Assembly (NCBI GenBank): GCA_964405325.1
Contig: CAYONM010000004.1
Coordinates: 1 to 53,754, forward strand
DNA from: CAYONM01 sp964405325
GTDB lineage: Bacteria; Planctomycetota; UBA11346
Direction: 5' to 3'
Length of the DNA: 53,754 nt
Positions within the stretch are counted from its first letter, which is position 1; each line of letters begins with the position of its first letter. A program made the position numbers and the translations under genes. The notes beneath the pieces were generated by a model, which saw only the letters and a program-made list of their open reading frames with translations, ran no database searches and was not told where the DNA came from. This document shows, one piece after another, positions 52,102-53,754 of this stretch.

Positions 52102-53754
52102 ATGCAGGCATCACGGGATACCGGACCGGCTTTGACCGGGCTCGCCGAGCGCCTTGGCCAGGAAGCGGCCGCATTCACCACCTGGCTCCAGGCGGCCGCG
52201 ACCACCCTGCGCGACCGACTGGAGCGCGCGGTCGGGGAGCAGGCTCCCGATTGGACGCAAGAGCGCCTGACCCACCTGCTGCAACGCATCGCCGGCGCCG
52301 AGACACAACTGGCCCGTGCTGAACGGCACCTGCAGACCCGACCGCTGTTTGCCCTGATCAGCGCCGATGGCAGCGACCCCACCCCGTGGCTGCACGAATT
52401 GCTCAACCACCACCTGGCCAGTCGCATCCTGAACGAAGCGCTGCCGCGCCTGAGCGCCCCCATCAGTCTGGATTGGGCCCAAGGCAATGCGGCCATGGAA
52501 ATACGACTCTGGGCGCATGACCAGCTGCCAACCGAAGCCGGCTGGCCGGTCGGCGCCACCCCCGAGGATCTGCCGCCCAGCCTCTTACTGACCGAACTGG
52601 GCGATACCGATTGGCCGCAGCTGTTGCAATGGCCACAGACCGATGAGCTGGGCAGCCTGATCCACGACACCCATCGGGTGCTGGATCTGCATCCGAGCGA
52701 CGATGCTACTGGCGATCGCGCCAACCGCCGTGATCTCGCCTGTTTTCTGGCCGGCGCCACCGTCTGGCTGGATCAGCCGGCAGCACTGCTGCACGAAGCG
52801 GAGGTCTGCATCGGCCTGGATTGGACCGACACCACGCACGATGGTCCGGTCGGCCCGGAATTCCAAAGAGCCAAACGCGATCAGCTGCTGCGCCAGGGCG
52901 TGTCCAAGCTGGAAACCTGCTGGTTGGTGATGGATGCCACCGGCACCGGCAGTGCCACTGATGACCGCTTTCAACGCCTGGTCTGGCAACCCTGGTGCAA
53001 TCGCTGCGGAGTCGAAGCCGATCCCCGCGGCTTCGCCGGTCGCCTGGGCCTATTGGTCCAGAATGCACAGGGCCTGTTTGCCCACGTGGAACGCGCACCC
53101 GGCCCCTGGCTGCTGCACGCCACCGATCACCCACTCCGACAACTGCAAGATCGACTGTTCAACCAGTTGCACGGCTTCCGGGACCGCGGCCCAGAAAGCT
53201 GGCCACCTCTGGTCCTGTTTGCCAGCAGCCGGCCGGTCGACCTGGCCAGCGATTGCCGCGAGCACGCCCTGCAGACGCTGACCGACTATTTCCGCAGCCA
53301 TGCCGATGCCCCCACCGATGCTCCCGAGGACTGGGAGGCGAGCTGGCGCAGCATCTGGCGTGCTGGCCAGGGCCTGTGGAGTCTGCCAGCTTTCCAGGAA
53401 GGCGCGCCGCGGCGGGTCCGCGCCTGGCGTCGGCTGCTGCAGGCCCTGCTGGCTTGCTGCGATCCCGCCGATAGCGGCCAACACCGCCTGCTATCGCAAT
53501 TGCAGCGCTGGCGCGAACAGGGCCCGATCCGCCATACCGCCCTGACCAATGCGACCCGGGCGTTGGATCAGGCCCGACAGGCCGTGCATGATCTCCGCCA
53601 CGACCTGATGCCGCGCGACCTGCGCGAATTCGACGTGGGCCGCATCCACGAAGCGCAGTTATTCCTGCGTCGCACCAACGCCTACGATCCCGATGACCTC
53701 GGCTTCCGCTTCGGCTCCAATCAGGCCAAGGGCCTGGCCGAACTACGCGCGCGC
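52102..53754 (+). CDS. Large protein of unknown function, 3' end cut by window edge
   Basis: 551 residues are visible from the ATG at 52102, preceded by GGAGG (52088-52092) with 9-base spacing, which decides this start. No signal peptide, no membrane helix. The N-terminal about 90 residues are helical, possibly coiled coil (LGQEAAAFTTWLQAAATTLR), and the rest is Asp/Trp/Leu-rich with stretches such as EVCIGLDWTDTTHDGPVG, WCNRCGVEADPRGFAGRLG and PPLVLFASSRPVDLAS. No P-loop or catalytic motif that I recognise. It is divergent from the AraC gene, which may control it. Confidence 0.8.
   Translation, partial: MQASRDTGPALTGLAERLGQEAAAFTTWLQAAATTLRDRLERAVGEQAPDWTQERLTHLLQRIAGAETQLARAERHLQTRPLFALISADGSDPTPWLHELLNHHLASRILNEALPRLSAPISLDWAQGNAAMEIRLWAHDQLPTEAGWPVGATPEDLPPSLLLTELGDTDWPQLLQWPQTDELGSLIHDTHRVLDLHPSDDATGDRANRRDLACFLAGATVWLDQPAALLHEAEVCIGLDWTDTTHDGPVGPEFQRAKRDQLLRQGVSKLETCWLVMDATGTGSATDDRFQRLVWQPWCNRCGVEADPRGFAGRLGLLVQNAQGLFAHVERAPGPWLLHATDHPLRQLQDRLFNQLHGFRDRGPESWPPLVLFASSRPVDLASDCREHALQTLTDYFRSHADAPTDAPEDWEASWRSIWRAGQGLWSLPAFQEGAPRRVRAWRRLLQALLACCDPADSGQHRLLSQLQRWREQGPIRHTALTNATRALDQARQAVHDLRHDLMPRDLREFDVGRIHEAQLFLRRTNAYDPDDLGFRFGSNQAKGLAELRAR

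Noticed and set aside
51870..52760. 297-codon N-terminal extension of the AraC frame
   Set aside because: It overlaps the strong coding frame of the plus-strand gene at 52102 and is Ser/Arg-rich shadow sequence.

Overview
This 53.8 kb window is a high-GC bacterial chromosome segment, densely packed, with many ATGA/TAATG-type gene overlaps and few intergenic gaps. The protein families suggest the PVC superphylum, most likely Planctomycetota. They include a DUF6785/DUF6784-type and an OPT-like membrane transporter in one operon with FtsX permeases, relics of a hydrazine-synthase-alpha-like propeller/cytochrome c gene, a remnant of a REP-associated (RAYT-like) transposase, and a fused PilM-PilN pilus protein. 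This placement is an inference from gene content; no rRNA, tRNA or CRISPR array is visible.

Layout. 1-3.75 kb (minus): an AAA ATPase cut by the window edge and a superfamily 1 helicase with a C-terminal restriction-endonuclease-like domain. 4.1-7.0 kb (plus): a small membrane protein, threonine synthase and an overlapping exported protein. 7.0-10.8 kb: an AraC regulator divergent from a GH31 alpha-xylosidase-like enzyme, then a GNAT acetyltransferase. 11-19.5 kb (minus): bioB, prfB, and a type IV pilus/type II secretion assembly set in the order secretin, PilM-PilN fusion, PilO, PilP. 19.7-27.4 kb (plus): gamma-carbonic anhydrase, a large exported protein, a lipoprotein, a split spermidine-synthase-like pair, a PfkB kinase, two STAS proteins and a bifunctional-nuclease-domain protein. 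27.4-32.5 kb: a small HEPN-like protein, a KefB-type antiporter, a TSUP permease, a CbiX-type chelatase and a GT9 glycosyltransferase. 47.1-49.8 kb (plus): a small membrane protein, a DUF368 polyprenyl-phosphate transporter and an S41 protease. 49.8-53.75 kb: two fragments of a decayed cytochrome c gene, an AraC regulator and a large unknown protein running off the edge.

The most striking locus is a probable single operon on the minus strand at 46.7-33.0 kb. It encodes a DUF6785-type membrane protein, an FtsX permease, an ABC ATPase, a 1,684-residue fusion of a degenerate M28-peptidase/PA domain to an FtsX permease, an OPT-like transporter, a second ABC ATPase, an unknown soluble protein and a PqqD-like protein. 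Two OPT-related carriers, two MacB/LolD-type ATPases, two FtsX permeases and a peptide-binding-type PqqD fold, all closely spaced or overlapping, look like one envelope transport machine that I cannot match to a described system.

The window also carries short repeats: a degenerate interspersed element in three intergenic gaps, a cluster of long hairpins at 30.46-30.63 kb, and in-frame microsatellites in three pilus genes.
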